Translations under genes and position numbers: made by a program
Virus record (IMG/VR): IMGVR_UViG_3300021138_000117
Span: 1 to 31,085 of that record
DNA: 31,085 nt
Strand: one strand, 5' to 3'
Origin: a virus
Notes under the pieces: generated by a model
Told to the model about the DNA's origin: nothing
Databases searched by the model: none
The model's input: the letters and a program-made list of their open reading frames with translations, nothing else
Shown here: one piece after another, positions 20,264 through 28,470 of the stretch
Layout: every line of letters begins with the position of its first letter
How positions within the stretch are numbered: the first letter of the stretch is position 1

Positions 20264-22897
20264 ATGTCGCAACTTTCTGTTTACACAGGCCCAACGTCAA
20301 ATACCGACAATCAATTGCGTCTTCAGCAAGCGCAACGCTCTGGTGCATATGATCCTGTTGATAAAGTTCGTGTATCGACACCACAATCATTGATCGATAC
20401 TGACTTTGAGTATGGTCAACAACCTACAAAATGGGAACAAATTTCCCTGCAAAACAATCGTCAATCGCTTTACTATTTATCCAATTCTGCACTGCCAGTA
20501 TCTGCAATTACTGGTAATCAAAGTAACTTGTATCAATTGGTCGTGACGTTTTCTTCAAACGTGACCATTGCTACTGGTACTCCATTTTTTATTGAAGACA
20601 CAATTGATCCTAATGCTCAAGGTTGGGCATATGTGGTCGCAGGCGTGTCTGCAGGCACGTCAATTACTGTTCAAGTTCAAAATCAAGTAACAACAGTTAA
20701 TAACTATTCAGCCGCATCAACATATTGCTATCAAGGTTACACATACTCCAACTGTGGTATTGCATTAACTGGTACCACTGCATTTACTTTTGTTGGTTCA
20801 ACAGTTACTGTAACCACTTCTTTTCCACATGGATTATCAGCAAACTCTGCAATTTATATCCAAGGAACAACTGGCCCAACTACAGCAACTCAAATCAATG
20901 GCGCACAAGTAGTTGCAACTACGCCTACAGCAAATACCTTTACATTTACCAATGTAAATGGAACTCCATCTACGACAATTGCAAACACCGCAGGTCAATC
21001 AAACTTGTATGCACGTCCTGTAGGTTGGGTTGATTGCCATGCTTATGATGGCTCAGTTAACTTTACTGCGGGTGCATCTGTACCAAATCAACAGTTATTT
21101 CGTCAGACTCGCCGTTATTTCCGTTATCAATCAGGCAAAGGTATTCAGTTCTCTACTGGAACAATTTTAAAACCACAGATTGCATTTACAGCATTGACTG
21201 CATCTGGAACTACAGTAACTGTAACGAGCAAAACTCCTCACAATTTAACTGTAAATACTTATGTCCAAGTATCTGGTTTTGATCAGTCTGGATATAACGG
21301 AACTTTCAAAATTACAAGCGTTTCTAATGCTTTGACGTTTACTTACACTGCTTTGAGTGCGCCAACAGCGTCTCCTGCAACAAGTACAGCACCGTTGATT
21401 CCTCACGTTAGTCCATATTCATGGTACGGCAGTAGCAACAAAATTGGATTTTTTGACAGCCAAAACGGTATGTTTTTCCAATTTGATGGACAAACTTTGT
21501 ATTGTGTTCTTCGCAACAGCGTCAACCAAATTACTGGAACAGTAACAGCTACACAAACCAGTTCTTTGGTAACTGGAAGTCAAACACAATTTACAACTCA
21601 ATTGGTAGTTGGAGATTACATTGTTATTCGTGGTCAAACACACCGTGTAACAACAATCACTAGCGACACACAGCTGTACGTTACTCCTGAATATCGTGGA
21701 TCAACAATTGCAAATGCATTGGTATCCCGTATTGTTGAGGTAAAAATTCCTCAATCACAATGGTGGGATGTTTGCGACGGATCAAACTCTATTTCTAATC
21801 CTTCTGGATATAACCTTGACTTGACTAGAGTACAGATGTTTTACATCGACTACTCTTGGTACGGTGCGGGTGTAGCTCGATTTGGTTTCCGTGCAACAAA
21901 TGGTCAAATCATTTATGTGTATGGTTTCCAAAACAACAATGTGCAATATCAAGCTTACATGCGTTCAGGCAATTTGCCTTCACATTATGAGCAAAATAAC
22001 GTATTGCCTTTGACAACAATTACAGCAAATATTGGAGTTTCTGATACAACAATTAATGTATTGAGTACCTATGGATTTAATCCTGCGGGCGGTACAGCAA
22101 GAATCATTGGAAACGGTGTTTCTGGCGTAATTGAATACATTAGTTATACTAGTTTAACTAGTACTACGTTGAATGGAGTGACTCGTGGCGTTACAGGTGG
22201 ATCTGCCGCTACTGCATTCACTTATTCAGCCACTGCACCTATTGCTGTTGAATATGCATCTCCTGATGCCGCCGCTCAATTGTCTCATTGGGGTTCATCA
22301 GTAGTAATGGATGGTGGGTATACAAGTGATGTATCAGCTATTTATAACTACGGTATGACTTCGTCTGTTTCTACTTCAAGCACTACCGCTGTGCCAATCA
22401 TGGCCATTCGCGTGGCTCCTTCGGTGGATAACGGCACAGTGGGTACATTGGGTGTCAAAGAGATTATCAATCGCTTGCAATTGCAAATGCGTGAGATTGC
22501 TATGTTGACCACAACAAGTTACTTGGTTCAATTTATTTTGAATGGTGTTATTGGTGGAACAAGTGGATTTACTTCATTTGCATCTCCAACGCAAAATAAC
22601 ACCAACACAACATCGATTGTGCAAGTTGCGACAAACACTAATACAGCAACCACAATTAGTGGTGGTGAGTCTATTGCGGCATTTTTTACAAACACAGCAG
22701 GACAAACCACTTTAGATTTGACTTCTGTTGCTCCATTTGGAAACAGTATTTTGGGTGGCGGATTAAACAACACAGTGCCTACAAGTCAAGCAGGAACTTA
22801 TCCTGATGGCCCAGACATTTTGTATGTGACCGTCAGCCAAATTGGCTCAAACGGTACAGCGTTTGCTCGTTTATCTTGGCAAGAAAGTCAGGCTTAA
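20264..22897 (+). CDS. Large beta-rich virion protein with inserted modules (877 aa)
   Basis: I take ATG 20264, after AAAAGGAAAA; the frame extends upstream only through the terminator. The opening MSQLSVYTGPTSNTDNQLRL leads to a long base protein with SPYSWYGSSNKIGFFDSQNG, a WWDVCDGSN segment (with IPQSQ before it) and HWGSSVVMDGGYTSDVSAIY, found in large structural proteins of uncultured phages. At least four small beta modules are inserted: residues 168-235 (FPHGLSANSAIYIQG), 309-365 (TPHNLTVNTYVQVSGF), 422-480 (VVGDYIVIRGQTHRV) and 582-652 (TTINVLSTYGFNPAGG, ending GVTRGVTGG). The order and size suggest a tail or head-tail component, but the exact role is open. A palindrome copy lies in the last module. 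Confidence 0.65.
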   Translation: MSQLSVYTGPTSNTDNQLRLQQAQRSGAYDPVDKVRVSTPQSLIDTDFEYGQQPTKWEQISLQNNRQSLYYLSNSALPVSAITGNQSNLYQLVVTFSSNVTIATGTPFFIEDTIDPNAQGWAYVVAGVSAGTSITVQVQNQVTTVNNYSAASTYCYQGYTYSNCGIALTGTTAFTFVGSTVTVTTSFPHGLSANSAIYIQGTTGPTTATQINGAQVVATTPTANTFTFTNVNGTPSTTIANTAGQSNLYARPVGWVDCHAYDGSVNFTAGASVPNQQLFRQTRRYFRYQSGKGIQFSTGTILKPQIAFTALTASGTTVTVTSKTPHNLTVNTYVQVSGFDQSGYNGTFKITSVSNALTFTYTALSAPTASPATSTAPLIPHVSPYSWYGSSNKIGFFDSQNGMFFQFDGQTLYCVLRNSVNQITGTVTATQTSSLVTGSQTQFTTQLVVGDYIVIRGQTHRVTTITSDTQLYVTPEYRGSTIANALVSRIVEVKIPQSQWWDVCDGSNSISNPSGYNLDLTRVQMFYIDYSWYGAGVARFGFRATNGQIIYVYGFQNNNVQYQAYMRSGNLPSHYEQNNVLPLTTITANIGVSDTTINVLSTYGFNPAGGTARIIGNGVSGVIEYISYTSLTSTTLNGVTRGVTGGSAATAFTYSATAPIAVEYASPDAAAQLSHWGSSVVMDGGYTSDVSAIYNYGMTSSVSTSSTTAVPIMAIRVAPSVDNGTVGTLGVKEIINRLQLQMREIAMLTTTSYLVQFILNGVIGGTSGFTSFASPTQNNTNTTSIVQVATNTNTATTISGGESIAAFFTNTAGQTTLDLTSVAPFGNSILGGGLNNTVPTSQAGTYPDGPDILYVTVSQIGSNGTAFARLSWQESQA
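22147..22163. repeat. 17-bp interrupted palindrome, copy inside a coding module
   Basis: Identical TACTAGTTTAACTAGTA, read in frame as TSLTS within YTSLTSTTLNGVTRG. The length of the module appears normal for its family, so here the palindrome may arise from codon choice, not from insertion. Confidence 0.75.
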
Positions 22898-22898
22898 T

Positions 22899-23417
22899 AT
22901 GCCTAGCAAATCACCTGCACAACATAGGCTGATGGAAGCCGCCGCTCATACAAAAGGTGGATACGGCGGTGTTCCTCAAAAAGTCGGCAAAGAGTTTGTC
23001 AAAGCTGATGAGGAGAAAAAGATGGCAAAAGGCGGTTTGTATGCCAATATTCATGCTAAACAAGAGCGTATAGCTCATGGTTCTGGCGAAAAGATGAGAA
23101 AGGTTGGCTCTAAGGGTGCTCCCACTAAGGAAGCATTCAAAGAGTCAGCAAAGACTGCTAAACACAAAGAGGGTGGCCCATCACTTTCTGTTGGACGTGG
23201 CGAAAAGTTGCCTGTATCAAAAGGTGCAGGATTGACAGAAAAAGGCCGTGAAAAGTACAACAGAGAAACGGGCTCTCATCTAAAAGCACCACAGCCCAAA
23301 GGCGGTTCGCGTAAAGATTCATTTTGCGCGAGAATGTCAGGAGTGGTGAAACATTCAAAAGGTGACGCTGAGAGAGCTAAGGCATCTCTACGGCGTTGGG
23401 ACTGTCCTGGTTGGTAA
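22899..23417 (+). CDS. Basic KGG protein with DUF3008-like start and DUF6321-like end (172 aa)
   Basis: I use ATG 22899, directly after the previous stop; the extended frame from 22842 is inside the upstream gene. The N-terminus PSKSPAQHRLMEAAAHTKGG (2-21) resembles short phage proteins starting 'KSKAQQRFM' (DUF3008-like), continuing with VPQKVGKEFVKADE. The C-terminal part LTEKGREKYNRETGSHLKAP followed by SFCARMSGVVKHSKG and ending RRWDCPGW matches my recollection of DUF6321-type proteins, with a Cys pair near the ends. Between them lie Lys/Gly-rich stretches with KMAKGGLYA and KEGGPS. Highly basic. Two such domains in one protein suggest a fusion. It is probably a minor virion or DNA-associated protein. 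Confidence 0.65.
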   Translation: MPSKSPAQHRLMEAAAHTKGGYGGVPQKVGKEFVKADEEKKMAKGGLYANIHAKQERIAHGSGEKMRKVGSKGAPTKEAFKESAKTAKHKEGGPSLSVGRGEKLPVSKGAGLTEKGREKYNRETGSHLKAPQPKGGSRKDSFCARMSGVVKHSKGDAERAKASLRRWDCPGW

Positions 23418-23429
23418 AAGGAAAAAATT

Positions 23430-23702
23430 ATGGAACCATCTATAAATGCTCGCAGTTTGTACGCTAAAACTTATGCAAAGCATGGAAAAACAATTGGTCA
23501 ATCAAAAGATGCAGAAAGCAAAGCTTATGAGGCCGTTGAAAAAAAACACGGCAAAGAAATGCGTGAAAAGTTGAAATCTTTCCACAATAAAAATGCTTCT
23601 GATGATGGAGATTTTGATGCGTTTTCTCACCTAAAAAAAGCTAAAGGTGGAAAAATAAGCACTGCTGAACACGGAAATCCCAAGCACAAACACTGTTGGT
23701 AA
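23430..23702 (+). CDS. Small basic KGG protein (90 aa)
   Basis: Preceded by AAAAGGAAAA. The 90 residues open with MEPSINARSLYAKTYAKHGK and hold a helical middle (AYEAVEKKHGKEMREKLKSF), an acidic patch (ASDDGDFDAF) and a tail with KKAKGGKIS, ending HGNPKHKHCW. The AKGGK motif is the same as in the 532-residue repeat protein and the preceding gene, so this is a third member in a row of the basic KGG group. The C-terminal His/Cys/Trp could bind metal. Function unknown. Confidence 0.6.
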   Translation: MEPSINARSLYAKTYAKHGKTIGQSKDAESKAYEAVEKKHGKEMREKLKSFHNKNASDDGDFDAFSHLKKAKGGKISTAEHGNPKHKHCW

Positions 23703-23711
23703 GGATTAAAA

Positions 23712-24785
23712 ATGGCCTACAGCGGTACTGTTGGAACCACTGTTGTCACAGTACAGCAGTTTATTGACCAAGGGGCTCGTCTATCAGGCAAGCTCGCGGA
23801 AGAGCTCACCGTTGAACAAGTACAAGGATCACAGCAAGCGCTGTTCTTTGTACTTAGCAATTTAATTAACCAAGGTATCAACTATTGGGCTATTAACAAG
23901 CAAGTTTACGGCTTTCTGCCGAATCAATATGAGTACTTGCTACCTGTGGGTGGCGTTGACGTTTTAAACGCCTTATATCGCACTATGACGCGTCCTAGCG
24001 GTGCGTATTCAGCAAGCGATGGTAGTTCAACCAATAACATTGCTGACGGCAACATCACTACCTATAACCAGATGACAACGGCTAATGGGTCGTATCAGGT
24101 TTATTACGGCACAACCAATACTCAATATATTGGGTCTATTGGATTTATGCCCTACATTTCAGGAGGTGGTAGCGCAACTTGGAGCTACTACCTGCAATCA
24201 TCACCAGATGGCACGAATTGGACTACTCTGTACACAGCAACTGCAGTGACTGTGACAAGTGGGCAGTGGGTATTTCAGGATATAGACCCTGGTGCGAATG
24301 TAGCGTATTACCGCATACAAGCTTTTAATGGAACCACTTTGGCTTTGTATGAGTTTTATTTAGGTACAAATTCAACAGAAATCACGATGGCTCGTCTAAA
24401 TCGTGACGATTACACAAATTTGCCAAATAAAAACTTCACAGCCAATCAGCCTTATCAATATTGGTTTAACAGGACTTTGCCACAATCCAAGATTACATTG
24501 TGGCCAACGCCTTCAAATCCATTTGTACAAATGACCATTTGGTACTCACGACAAGTTGATGATGTGGGCACATTGACCAATCAATTAGAAATTCCACAGC
24601 GTTGGAATCAAGCTATTCAATACTTACTAGCTCACCAGATGAGCTTAATCTTGCCCCAAGTGGAGCAAGGCAGAATTGCATACTTGGAAACACAAGCTGA
24701 GAAGTATTTCATCATGGCTGAAAATGAAGAACGCGATAAGTCGCCTATTTACTTCAGCCCTAACATTTCTGTGTACACGAAGTAG
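23712..24785 (+). CDS. gp4-like head-tail adaptor with inserted discoidin-like domain (357 aa)
   Basis: Residues 10-92 and 222-357 together resemble the P22 gp4 / T7 adaptor family, which seals the portal after packaging. The N-terminal helical half has FIDQGARLSGKLAEELTVEQ and FFVLSNLINQGINYWAINKQ, then YEYLLPVGGVDVLNALYR. The second half has EITMARLNRDDYTNLPNKNF, LWPTPSNP, WYSRQVDDVG, IPQRWNQAIQYLLAHQMSLI and NEERDKSPIYFSPNISVYTK. Between them, residues about 98-218 look like a discoidin (F5/8 type C) galactose-binding domain: IADGNITTYNQ, YIGSIGFMPY, SYYLQSSPDGTNWTTLY and YYRIQAF. The base family lacks this domain, so it is an insertion that could bind sugar on the outside of the collar. 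The call is strong for the base family and good for the insert. Confidence 0.75.
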   Translation: MAYSGTVGTTVVTVQQFIDQGARLSGKLAEELTVEQVQGSQQALFFVLSNLINQGINYWAINKQVYGFLPNQYEYLLPVGGVDVLNALYRTMTRPSGAYSASDGSSTNNIADGNITTYNQMTTANGSYQVYYGTTNTQYIGSIGFMPYISGGGSATWSYYLQSSPDGTNWTTLYTATAVTVTSGQWVFQDIDPGANVAYYRIQAFNGTTLALYEFYLGTNSTEITMARLNRDDYTNLPNKNFTANQPYQYWFNRTLPQSKITLWPTPSNPFVQMTIWYSRQVDDVGTLTNQLEIPQRWNQAIQYLLAHQMSLILPQVEQGRIAYLETQAEKYFIMAENEERDKSPIYFSPNISVYTK

Positions 24786-24788
24786 ATC

Positions 24789-25175
24789 ATGCCAAAATGG
24801 TTAGACACCCGTGGAAACTCAACGATTGCAATCTTTATTTGCGACAGATGCAAGATGAAGAGACCAATCATAGAGGCGCAACCTGACCCAAATTTCCCTG
24901 GGCTAAAGGTGTGCGAGCAAGGGTGTGCCGATCAAAAAGATCCATATCGTTTACCTGCAAGACCAACTGAAAGGATTGCATTAAGATTCCCACGTCCTGA
25001 TGTCAGCGTTGCGACAGATGATAACGGGTTGGTTGTTACGCCTACTGGTACAAATATTCCTCAAGGTAATCCGACAGAAATTTATATCAGTACTCAAAGC
25101 GACAACACAACACCAAGTCAAAACGGCAATATCAACATCATTTCACCTAACCCAACGAACAATACATCAACATGA
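24789..25175 (+). CDS. Zinc-ribbon-like small structural-region protein (128 aa)
   Basis: Starts three bases after the adaptor stop. The N-terminal 50 residues carry C18-x2-C21 (FICDRCKMK) and C42 with C46 (VCEQGCADQ), which can form a zinc ribbon, and then DPYRLPARPTERIALRFPRP. This 'WLDTRG...C--C...YPGL-VC...DPYRLP-R-TE-I-L--PRPD' pattern is a family I recognise from uncultured phages next to the adaptor gene, but with no known function. The last 50 residues are Asn/Thr/Pro-rich and probably disordered. The stop overlaps the next gene by ATGA. Confidence 0.65.
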   Translation: MPKWLDTRGNSTIAIFICDRCKMKRPIIEAQPDPNFPGLKVCEQGCADQKDPYRLPARPTERIALRFPRPDVSVATDDNGLVVTPTGTNIPQGNPTEIYISTQSDNTTPSQNGNINIISPNPTNNTST

Positions 25176-27589
25176 GCGGACAAGTAACCATACTCCAATT
25201 ACCTACGGCCAGTGCTCTAACAGGTACTGAGTCGGTTCCTGTTGTTCAAAACGGGGTTACGGTACAAACAACGACAGGTGCTATTGCAGGTGCAGGAGCG
25301 CTTAATTATCCATTTTTGACTGTTAATTCAACAGCAGGATTAACACAAGCTAGATATATAGCTACTGGATCTGGTCTTTCAGTTACAGACAATGGTGCAG
25401 GTAGCACTTTACAAATTAACTTAATTGGCGCGGCCCAATCTTTGGATGGCGCATCTAACGGATTGTTGGTCAAAACAGGAACTACTACTGTTTCAAATAC
25501 TTCAATTGCAGTTGGAAGTGGACTGACTATTGCTAATCCAGATGGAACTACTGGTAGTCCAACGATTGGCTTAAATACTAATCTGCAAAATGTTGCAAGT
25601 TTAAGTGGTACTGGATTAGTGACTGTTAATGGCTCTACTTTCAGCCAAGTTACTTTAAGTGGAACGTCTGGACAAATTTCAGTTACTAATGGAAATGGAA
25701 CTGGAACTCCAACAATTTCATTGGTAGCAACTGCCGTAACTGCGGGTACTTACACTATTCCTGCAAGCGTTACTGTCGATGCTTATGGTCGTTTGACAAA
25801 CATTTCAAGTTCAACAACTACAGGTACTGGCGGTGTAGTTGTTTTACAGCAAAGTCCTTCATTTACGGGTACGCCTACAGCAGTCACTGCAAGCGCAGGA
25901 ACAAATACAACACAACTTGCTACTACAGCTTTTGTGACTAATGCTATTTCATCTGGCACTAATGTAGTTAATTCATTCAGCGCAGGAAGCACGGGATTAA
26001 CACCAAGTTCTGCCACATCTGGTGTTATTACTTTAGGCGGCACATTGGCTGTAGCAAACGGCGGCACGGGTGTCATTACAAGTACAGGCACAGGTAGCAA
26101 TGTTTTGAGCATAAGTCCTGCATTAACAGGAATACCTACTGCCCCGACTGCATCAAATGGAACTGCATCAACACAAATTGCAACAACACAATTTGTTCAA
26201 AATGCGGTGAGTTCATCTGGCGGCGGTACAGTTACAGCAGTTTCTGTTGTAAGTGCAAATGGTTTTGCAGGCACAGTTGCAAATTCAACGAGCACTCCTC
26301 AAATTACTCTTTCAACTAGCATTTCTGGTGTATTAAAGGGTAATGGAACAGCATTACAAGCCGCTACAGCAGGTACAGACTATCTTGCACCACCAAGCGG
26401 TACAGCCATACTTAAAGCAAACAGTGGTGGCGCTTTGGCCAATGCGGTAGCAGGAACTGACTATTTAGCACCACCTAGTGGTACGGCTTTGTTGAAAGCA
26501 AATAGTGGTGGAGCATTAGCAAATGCTGTTGCAGGAACGGATTATGCGGTTCCTACATCAGGCACTTCAATTCTTTATGGTAATGGCACTGGTGGATTCA
26601 GCAACGTCACTGTAGGTTCTGGATTGAGTTTTACAACTGGTACGCTGACGGCCACAGGTAGTGGCGGCACAGTGACTTCTGTAAATTTTACGGGTGGTTT
26701 AATTTCTGTTGCAACCGCAACAACAACGCCTGCTTTGACTGTTGCAGGAACTTCAGGCGGTATTGTTTACTTTAGTTCAGCAAGTACATGGGCATCTAGT
26801 GCTGTTTTGGCTTCTAATGCTTTGATGATTGGCGGTGGTGCAGGTACTGCACCTAGTACAACAACTACTGGCACTGGCGTTTTAACTGCTTTGGGTAACA
26901 CCACTAACGCCGCAAGTGGTATTGTTGTCAAAGATGCTAATGGAAATCTAAGCACAAATTTTGCATTTTTGGGATTTTCCAATGTTGCGGCCGCAGGTAC
27001 TACAACAACTCTTACAGCAAGTTCAATTCCAAATTTTGTAGTGACGGGCTCTGGAGGACAAACTTATAAGTTACCTGATGCAACAACTTTGTCTAATGGC
27101 GCAACTTATACGTTCAATAACAATCAAAGTTTTGGAACTATGGTTGTTCAAAATAATTCATCAACGACAGTTGTAACTGTTCAATCTGGTGCTTTTGTAG
27201 AAGTTATTCTATTATCTAATAGTACAGCGGCGGGTACTTGGGATTATCATGCAAACATACCTTCTGGTACATCTTGGTCTACCAATACTTTAAGTACAGG
27301 ATCGGCAATTACATCAACGCAAGCGGTTACTGGAAATACTCTTGTTTCGACTGTTGCTACAGGTACTGCTCCCCTGACAGTTACAAGTACAACGCAAGTG
27401 GCAAATTTGAATGCCGCAACCGCAGGAACGGCAACTAACGTGACTTTGGCGTCAGGTACTGGGGCAACTAACTATTTGACATTTTCAGCAACTGCAACAG
27501 GTAGTCAGCCCCTTACAACAAACACATCCCTGACATACAATTACACAAATAATGCCTTAACAGCAGGCATCAACGGAGGAACATTCTAA
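25172..27589 (+). CDS. Long repetitive tail-fibre-type protein (805 aa)
   Basis: Overlaps the upstream gene by ATGA and the next by TAATG. The 805 residues are almost only Thr, Ser, Gly, Ala, Val and Asn, as in beta-helical fibre shafts. Fibre repeats are visible: PSFTGTPTAVTASAGTNTTQ followed by LATTAFV, and again IPTAPTASNGTASTQIATTQ. Three 27-residue repeats of the type AGTDYLAPPSGTAILKANSG occupy 26369-26611. After them come LKGNGT- and GGIVYFSSAS-type segments usual for trimeric fibres, and a beta-rich C-terminal domain with PNFVVTGSGGQTYKLPDATT. It probably forms a trimeric fibre for host contact. The fold is inferred from composition and repeats. Confidence 0.8.
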   Translation: MSGQVTILQLPTASALTGTESVPVVQNGVTVQTTTGAIAGAGALNYPFLTVNSTAGLTQARYIATGSGLSVTDNGAGSTLQINLIGAAQSLDGASNGLLVKTGTTTVSNTSIAVGSGLTIANPDGTTGSPTIGLNTNLQNVASLSGTGLVTVNGSTFSQVTLSGTSGQISVTNGNGTGTPTISLVATAVTAGTYTIPASVTVDAYGRLTNISSSTTTGTGGVVVLQQSPSFTGTPTAVTASAGTNTTQLATTAFVTNAISSGTNVVNSFSAGSTGLTPSSATSGVITLGGTLAVANGGTGVITSTGTGSNVLSISPALTGIPTAPTASNGTASTQIATTQFVQNAVSSSGGGTVTAVSVVSANGFAGTVANSTSTPQITLSTSISGVLKGNGTALQAATAGTDYLAPPSGTAILKANSGGALANAVAGTDYLAPPSGTALLKANSGGALANAVAGTDYAVPTSGTSILYGNGTGGFSNVTVGSGLSFTTGTLTATGSGGTVTSVNFTGGLISVATATTTPALTVAGTSGGIVYFSSASTWASSAVLASNALMIGGGAGTAPSTTTTGTGVLTALGNTTNAASGIVVKDANGNLSTNFAFLGFSNVAAAGTTTTLTASSIPNFVVTGSGGQTYKLPDATTLSNGATYTFNNNQSFGTMVVQNNSSTTVVTVQSGAFVEVILLSNSTAAGTWDYHANIPSGTSWSTNTLSTGSAITSTQAVTGNTLVSTVATGTAPLTVTSTTQVANLNAATAGTATNVTLASGTGATNYLTFSATATGSQPLTTNTSLTYNYTNNALTAGINGGTF
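26369..26611 (+). repeat. Three 81-bp coding repeats in the fibre gene
   Basis: Units start at 26369, 26450 and 26531, exactly 81 bp (27 codons) apart. The first two encode nearly identical peptides (AGTDYLAPPSGTA, then KANSGGALANAV) but differ at many third bases; the third is more diverged. Confidence 0.85.
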
Positions 27590-28470
27590 TGGCTCAATCA
27601 GGTTTTACCCCAATCATTTTGTATCATAGCGATACAACAACCAATGTACCTACAACCATTGTTTCAGGCGAGTTGGCCGCAAACACTGTTGACGGAAAAT
27701 TGTTTCTTGGTACAGGAACAAATACTTACAAAACTCTGTTGAATGTTGGAAGTAGCACAATTACTGTTGGTGGGAATGTTACATTTTCAGGCGCTTTTTC
27801 TACAACCCTTACAGTAACAGGAACAACAACAGGAACACTTCCAACAAGCGGATACCTTATTTCTTCCGTTACTAACATGGCGGCCAATCCCGTAACTGGC
27901 ACACCATCGAGCACTACTTATTTGAGAGGTGATGGAACTTGGGCAACAATTGCGGTTCAAGTATATCCAAGCGCTGGTATCCCAAACAGTACAGGATCAG
28001 CTTGGGGAACATCTTACTCAACAACAGGTTCTGGTACGGTTGTTGCATTAGCAACCAGCCCATCATTTACAACGCCCGTATTGGGAACACCTACAAGCGG
28101 TAATTTAAGTAATTGTACTGCTGACGGCACTAATTCTGTTGGATTTTTGAATATTCCAATCAATAGTCAATCTACTGCTTACACATTGGTCTTATCTGAC
28201 GCTGGTAAAGCTATATTGCACCCATCAACAGATGCAAATGCTAGGACTTTCACTATTCCTGCCAATTCAAGCGTAGCTTATCCTGTTGGAACTGCAATTA
28301 GTTTTATAAATATGACTTCACAAGTTGTAAGCATTGCAATTACAACAGACACGATGTACTTGTCTAGTGCAGGTACAACTGGCACACGTTCTTTGGCTCA
28401 ATACGGTACTGCAACTGCCGTAAAAATGACTTCAACAACTTGGATTATTTCAGGGAGTGGTTTGACATGA
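27589..28470 (+). CDS. Tail-fibre-associated protein (293 aa)
   Basis: TAATG junction with the previous fibre gene. The opening AQSGFTPIILYHSDTTTNVP, followed by SGELAANTVDGKLFLG, is typical of a fibre family that begins 'MAQ-GFTPI-LY-S...GELAIN--DGKL'. The middle has the PVTGTPSSTTYLRGDGTWAT repeat seen in many fibres, and the C-terminal region LILHPSTDANARTFTIPANS (with K-A-I in place of the first L) leads to VGTAISFINMTSQ. It is probably a distal or second fibre protein, or the same fibre in two parts. The following gene starts four bases before its end. Confidence 0.7.
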   Translation: MAQSGFTPIILYHSDTTTNVPTTIVSGELAANTVDGKLFLGTGTNTYKTLLNVGSSTITVGGNVTFSGAFSTTLTVTGTTTGTLPTSGYLISSVTNMAANPVTGTPSSTTYLRGDGTWATIAVQVYPSAGIPNSTGSAWGTSYSTTGSGTVVALATSPSFTTPVLGTPTSGNLSNCTADGTNSVGFLNIPINSQSTAYTLVLSDAGKAILHPSTDANARTFTIPANSSVAYPVGTAISFINMTSQVVSIAITTDTMYLSSAGTTGTRSLAQYGTATAVKMTSTTWIISGSGLT

